64,000 bases of DNA from Phymatolithon calcareum (Eukaryota; Rhodophyta; Florideophyceae; Hapalidiales): the NCBI GenBank assembly GCA_977006965.1, contig OZ345377.1, positions 1,860,001-1,924,000 on the forward strand, given 5' to 3'. Below the pieces are notes generated by a model. That model worked only from the letters and a program-made list of their open reading frames with translations. It had not been told where the DNA came from and made no database searches. The translations under genes were made by a program, and so were the position numbers. Shown here piece after piece: positions 31,474 to 43,260 of this stretch (within the stretch, counting starts at the first letter, position 1; every line of letters begins with the position of its first letter).

Positions 31474-33812
31474 CTACTGGTTGAAGTTACGCTCCTTGTG
31501 CGGTCGGTGCATGTATTTGAGAGCAAAGTATCCCGCGAAGCGCAATAAGACAAACCACACAAAGAGTATACCAAGATTGCCGGCCACGGACAAGCTGTCG
31601 TCGAGCTGCGCACCGCGCAAGACATCGGCGCCCGAAATCGGACATCGCGTACCACTGTCGGAGTAAACCGTGCTGGGAGCTCCGGCGGGGACGCAAGTGA
31701 AGCTTCTTCCCTGCATTTCGTTGCGCACCAAGGCCGCGAACCCAAACTTGATGAATGATAAGTGCCGAAACGGCTTGAGGAAGGTCGGGATATTGTCACG
31801 GTCCACATAGAAGCCTCCAATAAGCATGAATATCAAAATAAGAGAGGAAGCCACCACCTGCGACTGTCGCACATCCATCATAGCAGCAGAGATGAAGAGT
31901 CCAAGGCTCTGGGCCGCAAGTGTATTGAACACGAGCACGACGCAATATCCGAAGAAGCGGTCAAACTTTGGGTTGAGATTGTTCGCCCAGTAAACGACAA
32001 TCGAGAACATGATGGGGTAGATCATGTCCGCAGGAACTTCAACGCACGTCTTGGCGAAGTAGTAGGCGCTTAGACGGTATGCACCGCTCGACCGATCTTT
32101 GTTCAGGACAGCTTTTTCAAAGGGAAAGGCAAATAGAGCCGAGAAGGTCGAGAAGAAGGCGAAAAAGACAGGAACGAAGAAGAGCGACCCCACTCTGTCC
32201 TCCAATGCCGCTTCTTTTGTGTCCATGCGGAACCAGAATAATGCGCAGATGACAATGATACTCGCCAGCTGCGAGAGCTGTATACCTTCCAATAGTGCGC
32301 CGCGCTTCTGACGTGTCGCACGCAACGCGAGCACCCGCACCTGAGCGAACCACGATGTCGCGTATTTCTCACCAAGCCCAGTAGGGTCGACAGCGCCTGT
32401 AATATCGCGCATACGTTTCTCCACAACTCGGCACTTCCCTTGAAGCTCTGCAACAAGTCTCCCTCCATGGTTTCTTCGGGACACTGCTTCCTCGGCCCCG
32501 GTCCCAGTGTCCTGCATTGGCCCACCTATTCCTTCCAGTGCATTCGGCCACCGTCGTGCAAGAAAGTCTTCGCCAAGATCACGCCACCGGCGCGTCAGGT
32601 AGTACCGTGCGAGTTCTCTCGACTTCTTGTCACCATCTTCTCCATCGGTACTTGTGCCCGTCTCGGTCAGCGAGGTTCCGCTTCCATTACTCTCGGCAGT
32701 CTCCTCGGCGTTAGAGTCACGGCCACCTCCAGGGGGAGCGTACATATCGTCCTCGATGAGAAGTTGCATGATGTAGTCTGCAGGGTTGTAGTTGGATGGG
32801 ATGGGGAATCCAATAGATGCAAAGTAGTCGAGAGCAGCAGATGTAGGACCAAAATACGCGACCTCCCCCTCACTCAGCAGTAGCACAGAGTCAAATAAGC
32901 TCCACATGAGGCTGGTCGGTTGGTGGATAGTGCTGACAATGGCGTGACCTTCGTCAGCCAACTGCCGCAGCAATCGAACTACGGTCAAAGCCCCCGCGCT
33001 TTCCAGTCCGCTAGTGGGCTGTAAGTCACCGTCAGAAAGGATGGAAAGTCCACTCAGTTAGTAGTCATAAAGTGGCAGTAGTTCGCAGAAACCGGGAAGG
33101 AGAACCGGTGTGTAATTACCTCATCGAGCAGCAATATACCTCCGTCTGGTGTCCCCAACAGCTCGTTTGCAATATTAAGCCGCTTCCTCTCACCACCACT
33201 GATGCCCTTGTCAAACTGCGCGTCTCCAATTCTTGTATCCAAGCACTTTCCGAGACGTAGCTTCGTGACAATCGCATCAACGCATCGCTTTCTCTCCTCC
33301 GCGCCCATCTTTCCCTCCAGTCGAATTGCACTTGTAAACTGAAGTGTCTCCCGCACCGTAAGCTTTGAAAAGAATATATCATCCTGTGTGCAATAGCCAA
33401 TACGTCGCTTCGTACGACTGTCCCGTTTTCGTCCATCGAACTCAATACGTCCGCCTGCGACTGGATGCTGTGCGCGCCCGGCAAGAAGGTTCAGCAAGCT
33501 CGACTTGCCTGCCCCAGAAGGGCCAATTACGGCCAGGCTTTCACCGCGTCGAACGCAACCACTAACACTGCGCAGAATGCGCGACGCGCCAAGAGGCGGC
33601 ACTTCGGAGCCTGGCGCAGGGGCCTCGACATCGCTGGCCTCTCTGCGAATGAGACCCTTGATGCTTGATTTCAAATTCCGCTTGGGAGGGATGTCGTAGG
33701 ATACTTGAACAAAAGAGACTGCGGGCGCTTCAGACGATAGGTCTGGAGATGCCATGTCCGGTGCTGGTGTGCCAATTTGCTGGGGAACTTGTCCTTCTTG
33801 CTCACTGCTCAA
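31474..33812 (-). CDS. ABCG-type half-transporter
   Basis: Two exons on the minus strand, 33812-33120 and 33018-31474, give 745 residues. The nucleotide-binding domain comes first, the ABCG/White order: Walker A GPSGAGKS (97-104), CTQDDIFFSKLTVRETL as Q-loop region, signature ISGGERKR (204-211), Walker B GILLLDE (225-231) split by the intron from PTSGLE, and the H-loop STIHQP. A Ser/Thr/Glu/Asp-rich linker follows, then a membrane domain with about six helices and the conserved NEMQG motif just before the extracellular loop with Cys residues. Half-transporters dimerise and export lipids, sterols or secondary compounds; the substrate cannot be told. The ATG at 33812 precedes an acidic, probably cytosolic tail. 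It is an isolated host gene between repeat regions. Confidence 0.9.
33019..33119 (-). other. Intron of the ABCG gene (101 nt, phase 0)
   Basis: On the minus strand the donor is GAG/GTAATT and the acceptor is CTTACAG/CCCACT. It falls inside the Walker B/D-loop codons LLLDE/PTSGLE, so the exon junction is fixed by the motif. Confidence 0.9.
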
Positions 33813-36800
33813 GCGGACTCAGCATTTGAAGTATTTGAGCGTGAAATGAGAGCCGACTCTGTCGTGGAAGAGAAGACACGTGCCTCTGCGTTGGCTTCAT
33901 AACTGCAAAATGTGCGACACGCAAAGCGACATCTTGGATGCCGATGTGCGTTGGCTCCAAACCAAGGAACATCAACCAATAACCTACGTGTTTATGGTTG
34001 TGAAGCGGAGAAGGTGCGAATGAGGGGTTCGGGCATCAACTAAATGCTACGAAATGCGCCAGTGCGTCGGGCTGAGGTGGCACAGATCCATTAAATGCGT
34101 GCACTGGAAGTGCATGGCAATTGCCTTGACCCTCTCGTTCGGATTAGGAGCGGATATATCATGTGCTCGGAAGGGTAAGACATACACAGAAGCGGCGTTC
34201 TTCCCGTCAGAAGTCTGCTGTGGGAAACCTGGCAACTCAAGCTCGAGATCTAACCATTTGCTGCAAGCGTTGTTCATGAACGGGATTGGTTCGACCACCC
34301 GATTTCCCAACTACACTGGGTGCATGCGTATGTCCCAAACAGGTGAATGTCCCAAATTGGGTTTGGATCGAGCATGAGGTCCACATTCCCGGGGTTCTTC
34401 CACCTGCAATTACATGGACACATCCTAATTAATTTTTTCTAATTTTCTAGAGTAGTGTAATAATTATTATTATTAGAACGGTTTGTGCGCTGTGCTAGCG
34501 GTTCGTGTCCGTCGCGCCAACAGCGAGGACACACAGTATGATACCTCGTCCAGCTTGCGTCTTGCCGTAACATCCGCCAATCATTCTGCATCATTGAGGA
34601 GCGAAAAACTACCACTGTCGTACCAATGTTTCAACCATCACAGGTTAGTCGATAAACCCTGGGGATGATTTGAAAAGCCTTCCAAAATCATAAAATGACT
34701 ATGATATCCAGGAATGGCTTACTGCGTTCTTACGTCCCGGGGGATAGAAATACGGTACGTACTACGGCGGACAACGGACGCAGTGAGAAGAGTTTCTTTC
34801 TTCCCGCCTGACCGGATATGCACAGTGCCTAGCGAAGAAGGAAGTTATATATTGATAAACTTCTGAGCAAAGTCATTGCCAATTTGAATACGTTGTAGAC
34901 AACCAGGATTTACAAGACGCGGCCTCTATAATCACCTCTGTTCCGGGTTGGCACTGAGTCCAAGATAGAAGGAAACTACTGTTCCAAAAAAGTAGTTGCG
35001 AACGGACGTAAAACAAAGTTGCGTCGCGCTCAGTCTCTGCAGGGGATGCCAAATGTATGTGTTGATATAGGTGAGTATATGGATTGGGCTGGATTTCTGT
35101 TTAAAAGCTCCCTTTGTCAATTATCATTTCACCTAAGACGGGTAAGTATATGTATTAGAGCAGTTTACTAAAATAGATATGATTTTTTACTGAATTAGCT
35201 AGGATAGACATGCTGCTGGTATCTCACACGCACATAGAGAAGAAGGAATGTATTGCGCTCCAGATAATTTATCTCTCAGCATCTTTGCAGGAGAAGAGAT
35301 AAAACAGCATACGGATTTTTCCTTAGAGCACCCTGGCGACACAAGAAGTAGCAAAGCTGTCCGCAGAGTGCACAGATCATCTGCAAGACACTGAAAGAAA
35401 TGGACATACTGAGCTCAAGAAGAGAACGCCTGCGGAACTCACCACGGTATCTTTGCCTTGCACGCAGAAATGTGGCCCCACACCGATTGTGGGAACGCTA
35501 CATGTCCAATGCAGTGGTGCTGCAGGGGCAAGCCCAAATGGCAGGAAACGTCTGGGCGGTGGATTCCGTACAGATGGGGGATCAATCGACGAGGTTACGG
35601 CATTGAATTTCCGGAAAGCTTAAGTGGTTAATGCACGGCGACGTTTCCGACGGAGAAAACGACGGTGTGGGTACGGTTGACTGTGAAGTTGTATCAGAAA
35701 TGTGTGGAAAGCTCTGAGCTGTGCGATAGACACAGATTTGTCTTGGAAAGTTTGTCCAGTGGTGTTGTCGAATCCAGAAACCAGCCCCTTGTGGCGACTG
35801 CTGACCTGTTGCTCGCACAACATGTGGCCAATCGCCTTTTCACTTATAGCGAGCGTATCATGGAGCAGGGACAGTTGTTACAGCGCATCACACCGGGCAT
35901 GTTCAGATGGGCGAGTCGCATCGATTTCTCGGTGCTTTTTACCGTCAACGAGATCGCGGCACGTAAAAGATGCAGAAGAGCAAAAAGGTGGATACGAAAC
36001 TCCGTTCGCGGTTTCTTCTTCATGCGCTCTTGCCGTTCGTTCAAACATTGATTTTTTCTTTCGCCAAATGAACTAGAAGCGTTTCCGCACCTACGCTTCT
36101 TCCACTCCATCCTCTCTTTGGCGCGATTTACGTCGAGTCTCCTCGCCCCCTACGTCATCAAAGATTGACCTTTGTGTTAGACTATTGCATAAATTTGAGT
36201 GTGTACGTAAGATAAAGCTTCCACTGATTTTGATCAGTAGAGCTACAAGAGTCACTGAGAATATATTTAGAAATTTGAAGAAGGGACGAATTTTTAAGAG
36301 AATTCCAGAGTTTCTTTCCAAACCTGGGGAAGAAGAGTCACAGGTGCAACTTGCCATGCCGAACCCGAATGCAAGCCCATTTAAAGATTTAAAAGAGACT
36401 GCGAATATGAGTTTGGTCAGGATTTTTTGGCAAACTTTTTGGTCAAATTCTTGAGACTATTGTCTATTGTACGGACGTCCACAATTGTGGACCTAGTCCT
36501 CAATTGGGGCAAGATTACCAGGCTAAAAAAGTTTATGTGAATGCAGTGGAACAGTTTTTTGACTCATACTTTCTTCTGTATCTGGAGATCGGAACTTGTC
36601 TTCTGTAAGGATTTTCTCGACCTAAACACAAGTCTGGAAATTGTAAAGTTGCCCGAAGCGTCTAGTGATGCGTTGGAAACTTTTAACTAAAAATCTCCAT
36701 TTCTTTTTCTTCGACCATCCACCGTAATTAATCAGTATCCTGATACAACAAGAGAATGATGCTCGACGGCGAGTCGGTGTCCTTTTTCATACCAAATCAA

Positions 36801-38001
36801 CCGCAGTAGCATGTCTGGAAGCGTGCTTCAGACTCTATAGCAGCCTGATAAAGTCCACAAAAGTGAATATGACGATTGTGGAAGCATTTAAATTGCAGGA
36901 CAAATCTCGTCTCAGCCTTTCCTTGCCAGAAAAGTGGATCTTGGTTCAAAAACGAAGGTAAAGACCGTCAATAATATGTCAAATCAGGGAATACTATCGT
37001 TGGCGATTACGATGCGCTCCAAGGCGGACTGAGTCGCCCTCAGCATGAAGATGAATCGGTGCCTGACGTTCAGGTCCAGCTTACAATGTAACTCCTGTGC
37101 ATATCAAGGGTGTTTCTGCACAATTTTTATTGTAAGTTTCTCTGTGGGCGCACTAGTCCTCTTCTCCAGGTTACAATGCACTCAGTTTGAGGAACTAGAG
37201 TCGCATAATGGTTAGTCCTCAAAAACGGCAGTCCTGCGATATAGAAAATAAGTTAAAGCTCATAAAATATAGTTTATGACTACTGTTATACTCCCTCAAT
37301 TTCAGTGTGCGCACGGGCAGCATGGTTATCATAAACGAATACTAAAATTTTAATTTCTTTCCCATAATTCTCTCTTCTTTTGAATAAAGACCCAACCTCT
37401 CAAGATTGAGTAAAAGTGGAACATGAGAATCGTTAATCGACGTAGTATTGCGAGCAAGGTGCCTAGATCTTCGTGCCCTACACTTATTACGCGGATCTTC
37501 ACTCCGCTGTGGATCCCATGTCGAGCTGCGAAGAGAGATGTCCGGCAAAGGGACGTCTAGAAAACAGGGGCGTCCCTCCAGAAGAATATAATTTCTCCGC
37601 TCCAATCCGCGTCTCGTCCTCCGAATTGGTGGACGACCCACGGTACTGCAAATGTGGCTCTATAGTGTCAAGTGCTCCCTGGAATCACTCTTTCGTGACG
37701 TGCCCAGCCTAAACGTACAAGACTTTCGCAATAGCATTGAATTGAGAAAAGTGGCCCGTGAAACCACGGTAGCCTCACATCGGGGAAGTGTATAGTAGAA
37801 TAACAAGGCAGAGAATTACGAAGAAACTGGCTAGCGTACTTTTTGAGAATGGCCGAGAGTCACTTGATACTGTTGGATTGCGTCAAACCAATGTCAAAAT
37901 GAATCATTGCTGAGGTACTGGGCCTTGACACGCCAGCGGTCCTAAATCAAGCCATCCTTAAAATAGGGTGCGAGCGCCTCCCAGTTTGGCCATTTCTGCA
38001 T
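33813..38001. other. 4.2-kb region without recognisable genes
   Basis: Frames up to about 128 codons (35665-36051 +) carry no known motif. A diverged LINE-E end is visible near 36645-36705. An inverted TAATAATTATTATTATTA stretch lies near 34.45 kb. The rest looks like old, unclassifiable repeat DNA. Confidence 0.45.
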
Positions 38002-38187
38002 TTGACGTCAGCATGCATTCAGTATTGTTCTTCCACTGGCACCAGGCTGGTATATAGCTACCATCTCAGGTGCCGAACATCGGAATAAACCAAGGAACTC
38101 ATCTTCACCCACTCATCTCATTATCAATCATTCAACCTCAACCAAACCTTTTCTTCAACCTCATCACTTCCCTAACCTCCAACTACA
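38002..38187 (+). repeat. 5' LTR of copia element 2, truncated
   Basis: It matches the last ~185 bp of the 42405-42796 LTR, starting at ATTTGACGTCAGCATGCAT and ending CCAACTACA. The first ~205 bp are absent; the upstream sequence is unrelated. Confidence 0.8.
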
Positions 38188-38189
38188 GA

Positions 38190-38200
38190 TTATGGGCCCA
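38190..38200 (+). promoter_or_regulatory. Primer-binding site of copia element 2
   Basis: TTATGGGCCCA two bases after the LTR is exactly complementary to the anticodon loop region of initiator tRNA-Met. Confidence 0.8.
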
Positions 38201-38568
38201 ATCAACACATCCGAACCACCTCACACCTTCATCATCATCATCATCTCCGGGGCTCATCCTTCGCCTTCGGTCTCTGTCTTCTTCATAAACTTGATTTGTG
38301 TTACAGCTCTCTCGCTCTAGGCGTACATCCCTCTAGGGTGTCGGCTACAATTGTGATCTGTTCTGGCATTACGCCTGGCCTTCTTGGCACACAGAATTGC
38401 GTCCACCTGCTCAGTTACCAACATTGTGATGCACAACCTCTTGCTGGTTTTTAGTGGGGTCCGCTCGTACAAGTCGCATATCACAATTCGTCACACCAAC
38501 CGATCAGATTCTTTCAAGGTCCGGGTCGCATCGACTCGAAGCGAATTTCTTATACGAGATAGATTGCC

Positions 38569-39120
38569 TTGACAGTTGACCTTGTGTTGACACGCAATGA
38601 ACTCCCCGAACGGATCTTTGACAAGATTTTAAGACCCCCAAAATCCAATATAGACAATTCGCAGGGAACACTGAAGGTCGAAAAATTAAATGAGACCAAT
38701 ATCCACCGGCTAAACCAGCCGCATTTGTCACTGATGACTCGGAGCCCCTTCGACTGATGTCTGATTCCGATTTTGTATATCTGATGGCCAAGGTGCGCAG
38801 TTCCGACATTCCTGAAAAATATAAGTCTTGGATCATCGACTCTGGTAGCATATCACACATGACCTTCGACCGTTCCATCTTCTGCTCGTATACTGAAATG
38901 TCTTCAACTGCAGAAATGGAAACTAAAGCAAAAGCCACAATCGCTGGAAAAGGAGATGTTATCATTACGCTCAATGTTGGTGGCTAGATGTCGAAGTGCA
39001 AGCTGAGAGATGTGATGCACATACCTGACTTTAGATACTCTCTACTGTCAGTGTCAAAAATGGATGAGTAATGGTACGGAATTACGTTCAAAACAGCCGA
39101 TGCTTCATTAAGGCCCATGA
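38569..39120 (+). pseudogene. Copia element 2 protease region
   Basis: SWIIDSGSISHMTFDRSIF carries the DSG active site near 38.84 kb. A stop at 38985-38987 precedes CKLRDVMHIPDFRYSLLSVS in the same region, the usual copia strand before the integrase. Confidence 0.75.
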
Positions 39121-39199
39121 TATAACTATTGCATCAGGTACCTTAGGCAATAGTTTGTATTCACTGGATCTTGGAGATGAAAATAAACTTAACGAAATT

Positions 39200-40320
39200 T
39201 CCTGTTTTGCTATTCTCCGTCTCTGACATGAACGTCTCGCTCATATACACCCTTCTGGTATGTCCGATATGGTACGCCATGGGGTGGTTAAAGGTATCAA
39301 CATTTCTCCCAGTCCAGAATCACCACATCAATGCAAAGGCTGTCTCGCCCGCAAAGGTCATCGTGAGCCAATTCCGAAGATCAGTAGCTCTCGTTCAAAG
39401 GCTGTCATTGATCTCGTGCATTCAGACGTTCTCGGTCGAATAGATATTCCATCGCTTGGTGGCTCTCAGTACTTCATCCCATTCATAGATGATTATTCAA
39501 AGTGGACCACGGTATTCACCATGAGAAAGAAGTTGTGGGGTTGTAAATCGCACAAGTTGGCACACTGGTTGTGGTCGGGTTGTTCCCTGGCGAAACGCCG
39601 AGGGCGCCGCTTTGCGGCGACCTTTCTAGAAAAAGAATTTGATCAAAGGTGACTTGGCAATATGATAAATGGATCAAATGGAAGAATCTGGGCGCGCGAA
39701 GGGCTTACACTGTAAGTACATGTAAGCTGTAAGCAGTGGTTCTAGGGTTTGCCCTTAGTGATCCTTCATGGTGTAAGTACGCATCGAAACCTACGGTACT
39801 GTAATGACTGTAATGCTATCTGTAAGGGCTTGCTGTAAATGCAAGCTGTAATGGCAATTTGAAGGGAGCTATTTGTATAGGAGTATGATAGTGGCGTTGG
39901 ACGCCACAGAAGTCGCAGAGTTTTGAGTGTTTTCGAAAGTTCCACAAGTACGCTGAAACGCACACAGGAAACCAGCTTATGCACTTGAATGTTCTGGACT
40001 TCTCACTCAAGGCAAAGCTCAAATCTATAAGGACCGAAAACGGAGGCGAGTACCTGTCCAACGAGTTTAAAGCATACCTTTCCGATTACGGCATTCATCA
40101 CCAGTTAACTGTCGCATATACCCCACAGCAAAATGGGGTGGCTGAGCGCATGAACCGCACACTTCTCAACTTGGTGCGCTCGATGCTTTATCACAGAGGC
40201 ATCGAGAAGACGTTCTGGGCTGAAGCTCTTGCAATTGTTGTGTATTTTCGTAATCGAGTGGCGTCAAGAGGAATTCCTTCGAACACGACCACCCATCACA
40301 TATGGTGCCGCTCCTGATTT
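39200..40320 (+). pseudogene. Copia element 2 integrase, split by a solo LTR
   Basis: CKGCLARKGHREPIP is the end of the zinc site. LVHSDVLGRIDIPSLGG holds the first catalytic Asp; FIDDYSKWTTVFTMRKK ends at the inserted LTR (39534). After 39913 the frame resumes with RKFHKYAETHTGNQ, then IRTENGGEYLS (second Asp replaced by Glu) and GVAERMNRTLL with the catalytic Glu. Confidence 0.82.
39534..39908. mobile_element. Solo LTR (375 bp) inside copia element 2
   Basis: It starts TGTGG, ends CCACA and is flanked by GAAGT (39529-39533, 39909-39913). Excision with one GAAGT copy restores the integrase frame. The right two-thirds contain at least eight TGTAA motifs, often as CTGTAAG or CTGTAATG. Confidence 0.8.
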
Positions 40321-40410
40321 GGGCCACTTGCGCATATTTGGCACCAAGTGTTGGTACGTGATTCCTAAAAGAAGGTTAAGAAACTTGACCCTCGTACTCG
40401 AGATGCCATT

Positions 40411-41635
40411 ATGCTGGAATATTCAACTTCTTCAAAAGGATATAAGCTGTGGGATCCAGAGTTGCGCAAAGACATTGTGTCGCGGGACGTGACGTTCGAC
40501 GAGTCGGATAGCGGATTGAGTCGAACAGAAACCAATATGTCCTTTCAGACTCCAAAAATCAATGCAATTCAAATCTCTGAGGTTACAGTAAAAGTCGAAG
40601 ATACTCTGGAACAGGACAACAAGAACATCTACAAGGATAGTGATGAAGGTCAGAATGTTGACTATCGGGAAGAGACAGTATCTCCACCGCCTTTGGACGA
40701 GACTCGTACAATTATTTCCAAACCCATACTTCGTCTTTCAGCTCGGCTCTCAAAACCAACAAGTGACTCCTGGAATATCCCGTCGCATGCGGCTATGCTT
40801 GCCCACGAGTCGGCAAACCTTGCATCTCAAACGGACATGTCCTAAGTACCTCAGAATTTTAACGAAGCAACTTCAAATAGAAATATAGACTTCTTGTCTC
40901 CCGCCATTGAGAAAGAACACTCGTCACTTACCCGAAACAATACATGGACACTCGTTCCTCGCAAGTCCGGTATGAACGTGCTTCCGTGCAAGTATGTATT
41001 CAAAGTGACGGATACAGGTCCCAAAGTTCGCATCGTTGTGAAAGGGTTCCGACAAGTGCATGGGGTGGACTACGGTGAAACGTATGCCCCAGTCGTGAAG
41101 TTCATCTCGATCCGAATCCCACTCGCAACAGTTGCTGTTCATGATTTGGAGCTCCATAAAAATGGATGTGGTGACCGCTTTCTTGCATGGCGAACTTGAC
41201 GAAGACGTCTTCATGGAAGCTCCAACTGGCTTTCGAGATCTTAAGCGTCCTGACCTTGTTTGAAAGCTCTTAAAAGCACTATACGGCTTAAAGCAAGCTC
41301 CGCGACAATGGCGTGCGAAGATTGACAAGGTCTTAATCAACGAGCTTGGTTTCTCCAGCAGTTTCAATGATCCATGTCTGTATGTTCGACACAAGTCAAA
41401 CTCAATTATGATCATCGCTCTTTACGTGGACGACTTGCTGATTGCCGGAAACGATACTTCTGCCATTTCATGGATTAAGGGGGAGCTGAACAAGCGATTC
41501 GAGATGAAGGACCTTGACGAAGCAAGTCTGTGTCTTGGGCTTGAGATCCACTTCGAACAGTTCATCTCTCGCAGTCGGCATACGTTCAATCAGTCTTGGA
41601 ACGCTTTGGCATTGAGAACGCGAAACCAGTAGCAA
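40411..41635 (+). pseudogene. Copia element 2 reverse transcriptase, broken
   Basis: A linker rich in acidic and Ser/Thr residues is followed by NNTWTLVPRKSGMNVLPCKY, VKGFRQVHGVDYGETYAPV, then after a frameshift near 41.16 kb MDVVTAFLHGELDEDVFMEAP and ALYGLKQAPRQW, and the active site LYVDDLLIAGND near 41.43 kb. Stops occur at 40843 and near 41.26 kb. Confidence 0.8.
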
Positions 41636-41735
41636 CCCCATTAGAGTCCGGACACAAGAACACCTCAGTGAATGAAATCGATATCACCGAGTTGATATCT
41701 GACGAAGTTCCATATCGCCCGGCCGTGGAAGCCTT

Positions 41736-42383
41736 ATGTATTCGATGGTCGGCACCCGTCTGGACATCTCGGACTCGGTCGGTAAGCTATCTTCATTCTG
41801 TGAGAAGCCTCTGAAACGTCACTGGATCGGTGTCAAGCGTGTTCTACGATACATTACAGGTACTCGAAGCTACAGTATTCTCTTCGGTTCCAAGAATAAC
41901 TTAGTTCCAATCGGGTATACCGATTCCGATTGGGGAGGATGTTTTGAAACTCGGCGATCCACAAGCAGATATGTGTTTCTACTTGCAGGGGGAGCCATAA
42001 GCTGGCGTTCGAGGAAGCAGACAATTGTAGCAATGTCAGTGTGCGGAGCGGAGTATATAGCTTCATGTACCGCCGCGAAGGAAGCTCTCTGGCTGTCTAG
42101 ACTCATCGCGGATGTCCACGGTCTCGATATGCCTATTAGCACGACGCTCTATACCGACAGTCAAAGTGCAATTGCAACCGGAAGGAATGCTGCTATCACT
42201 CAGCGAAACAAGCACATCGGCATACAATATCACCATGTACGCGATGCTGTTGCCACCAGAAAGCTGGACATCAAGTATTGCAACACGAAGTCAATGGTTG
42301 CCGATGCATTGACGAAACCGCTCGATCGCGTCAACACTGCTAAGTTCGCACAAGACATGGGAGTTTGCAAACTAGATGCGTAA
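41736..42383 (+). pseudogene. Copia element 2 RNase H
   Basis: An open 215-codon frame with PIGYTDSDWGGCFETRRSTS, SVCGAEYIASCTAAKEALWL, LYTDSQSAIAT and VADALTKPLDRVNTAKF, the complete copia RNase H pattern. This is the best preserved domain. Confidence 0.85.
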
Positions 42384-42404
42384 TGTCCCTCAATCAAGGG
42401 GGAG

Positions 42405-42796
42405 TGTTGGAAGTGTGTTGCTCGGAGCTCTAGTCGCAACGCACTTCAATATCAAGTCTGATTTCCGTACATGTGTCAAGTCGAAAGAGGTCATAGTATG
42501 ATAGTATGTTTACAAGTAGAAACCGTTAAGATTGAGGAAGTGCAGATGCATCATTAATAGCAGTGCACGAAATGTATCCAGTGTATTACTAGTCATCACT
42601 GGTTATTTGACGTCAGCATGCATCCAGTATTGTTCTTCCACTGGCACTAACCTGGTATATTACTTCCATCTCTGGTACCGACCATCGGAATAATAATCCA
42701 AGAAACTCATCTTCACATAACTCATCTCATTCTCAATCATTCAACCTCAACCAAACCTTTTCTTCAACCTCATCACTTCCCTAACCTCCAACTGCA
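42405..42796 (+). repeat. 3' LTR of copia element 2 (392 bp)
   Basis: TGTTGG...CTGCA after a purine-rich tract. The 3' half matches 38002-38187. Confidence 0.85.
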
Positions 42797-42846
42797 AATC
42801 CACTAGAACATTTTTTGATCCATGCACAGCGTTTCACCACAACACT

Positions 42847-42880
42847 GGCCTCGACAGCTTTTAAAAAAGCTGTCGAGGCC
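42847..42880. repeat. Perfect hairpin, 16-bp arms and 2-bp loop
   Basis: GGCCTCGACAGCTTTT (42847-42862) and its complement (42865-42880) are separated by AA. It lies between the copia LTR and the SINE and belongs to neither as far as visible. Confidence 0.8.
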
Positions 42881-42971
42881 TCACTTGGAGTTACAGGACC
42901 ACTTTTCTACAGATTCTCTTCTCCGACGTCCTCTGTTCACTCAAGACATCATTGATTTATAATAATAATGA

Positions 42972-43260
42972 CCACCTGTGGTAGAGTGGTAAAAATGCCT
43001 CGGCGCACCTGTGCGCATGTTTCGGTATTATACAGGAAGGAATGTGAGGTCGCCGGTTCAAGTCCTGTCTCAAGCAGGAATTGAATTACGTTCCGCGAAG
43101 GGCGCATGGATTTCGCCGTGTAGCGATGTGCCGCAGTACTCGCGGGAAGCAGTTACGCGAGTGCCCAGAATGGATCCAGCTCATGAACATCTTAGAGGCC
43201 CCCTAGATGTGAGGTACCATAGTGTAGCTCGAATATCATGCAATAAACAAACAAACAAAC
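42972..43260 (+). mobile_element. tRNA-derived SINE (SINE-1)
   Basis: A 289-bp unit between perfect 11-bp repeats AATAATAATGA (42961-42971, 43261-43271). The head has a pol III A box TGGTAGAGTGG (42979-42989) and a B box GGTTCAAGTCC (43055-43065); an unrelated body follows and the tail is GCAATAAACAAACAAACAAA-like. A complete tRNA clover-leaf does not form, so this is a SINE rather than a tRNA gene. Confidence 0.85.

Larger units (their letters stand above)
38002..42796 (+). mobile_element. Ty1/copia element 2, decayed, with truncated 5' LTR
   Basis: Order on the plus strand: partial LTR, primer-binding site, protease, integrase (interrupted by a solo LTR), reverse transcriptase, RNase H, a purine-rich AATCAAGGGGGAG tract (to 42404) and a full LTR. 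Only about 600 bp separate the primer site from the protease, so gag is largely missing. Stops and frameshifts break most domains. The two LTRs agree at roughly nine positions in ten over their shared 185 bp (by eye), which suggests an old insertion. Confidence 0.88.

Noticed and set aside
35665-36076. 124-128 codon open frames as a host gene
   Set aside because: No motif, no conserved domain, and two frames overlap on the same strand without a reason to prefer either.
39690-39880. Repeated TGTAA words as a CRISPR-like or tandem array
   Set aside because: Words are 5-8 bases with irregular spacing, inside a solo LTR; there are no repeat-spacer units, and the genome is eukaryotic.
42972-43080. 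Possible functional tRNA gene
   Set aside because: A and B boxes are present, but acceptor and anticodon arms do not pair and the unit has target repeats and a tail, so SINE fits better.
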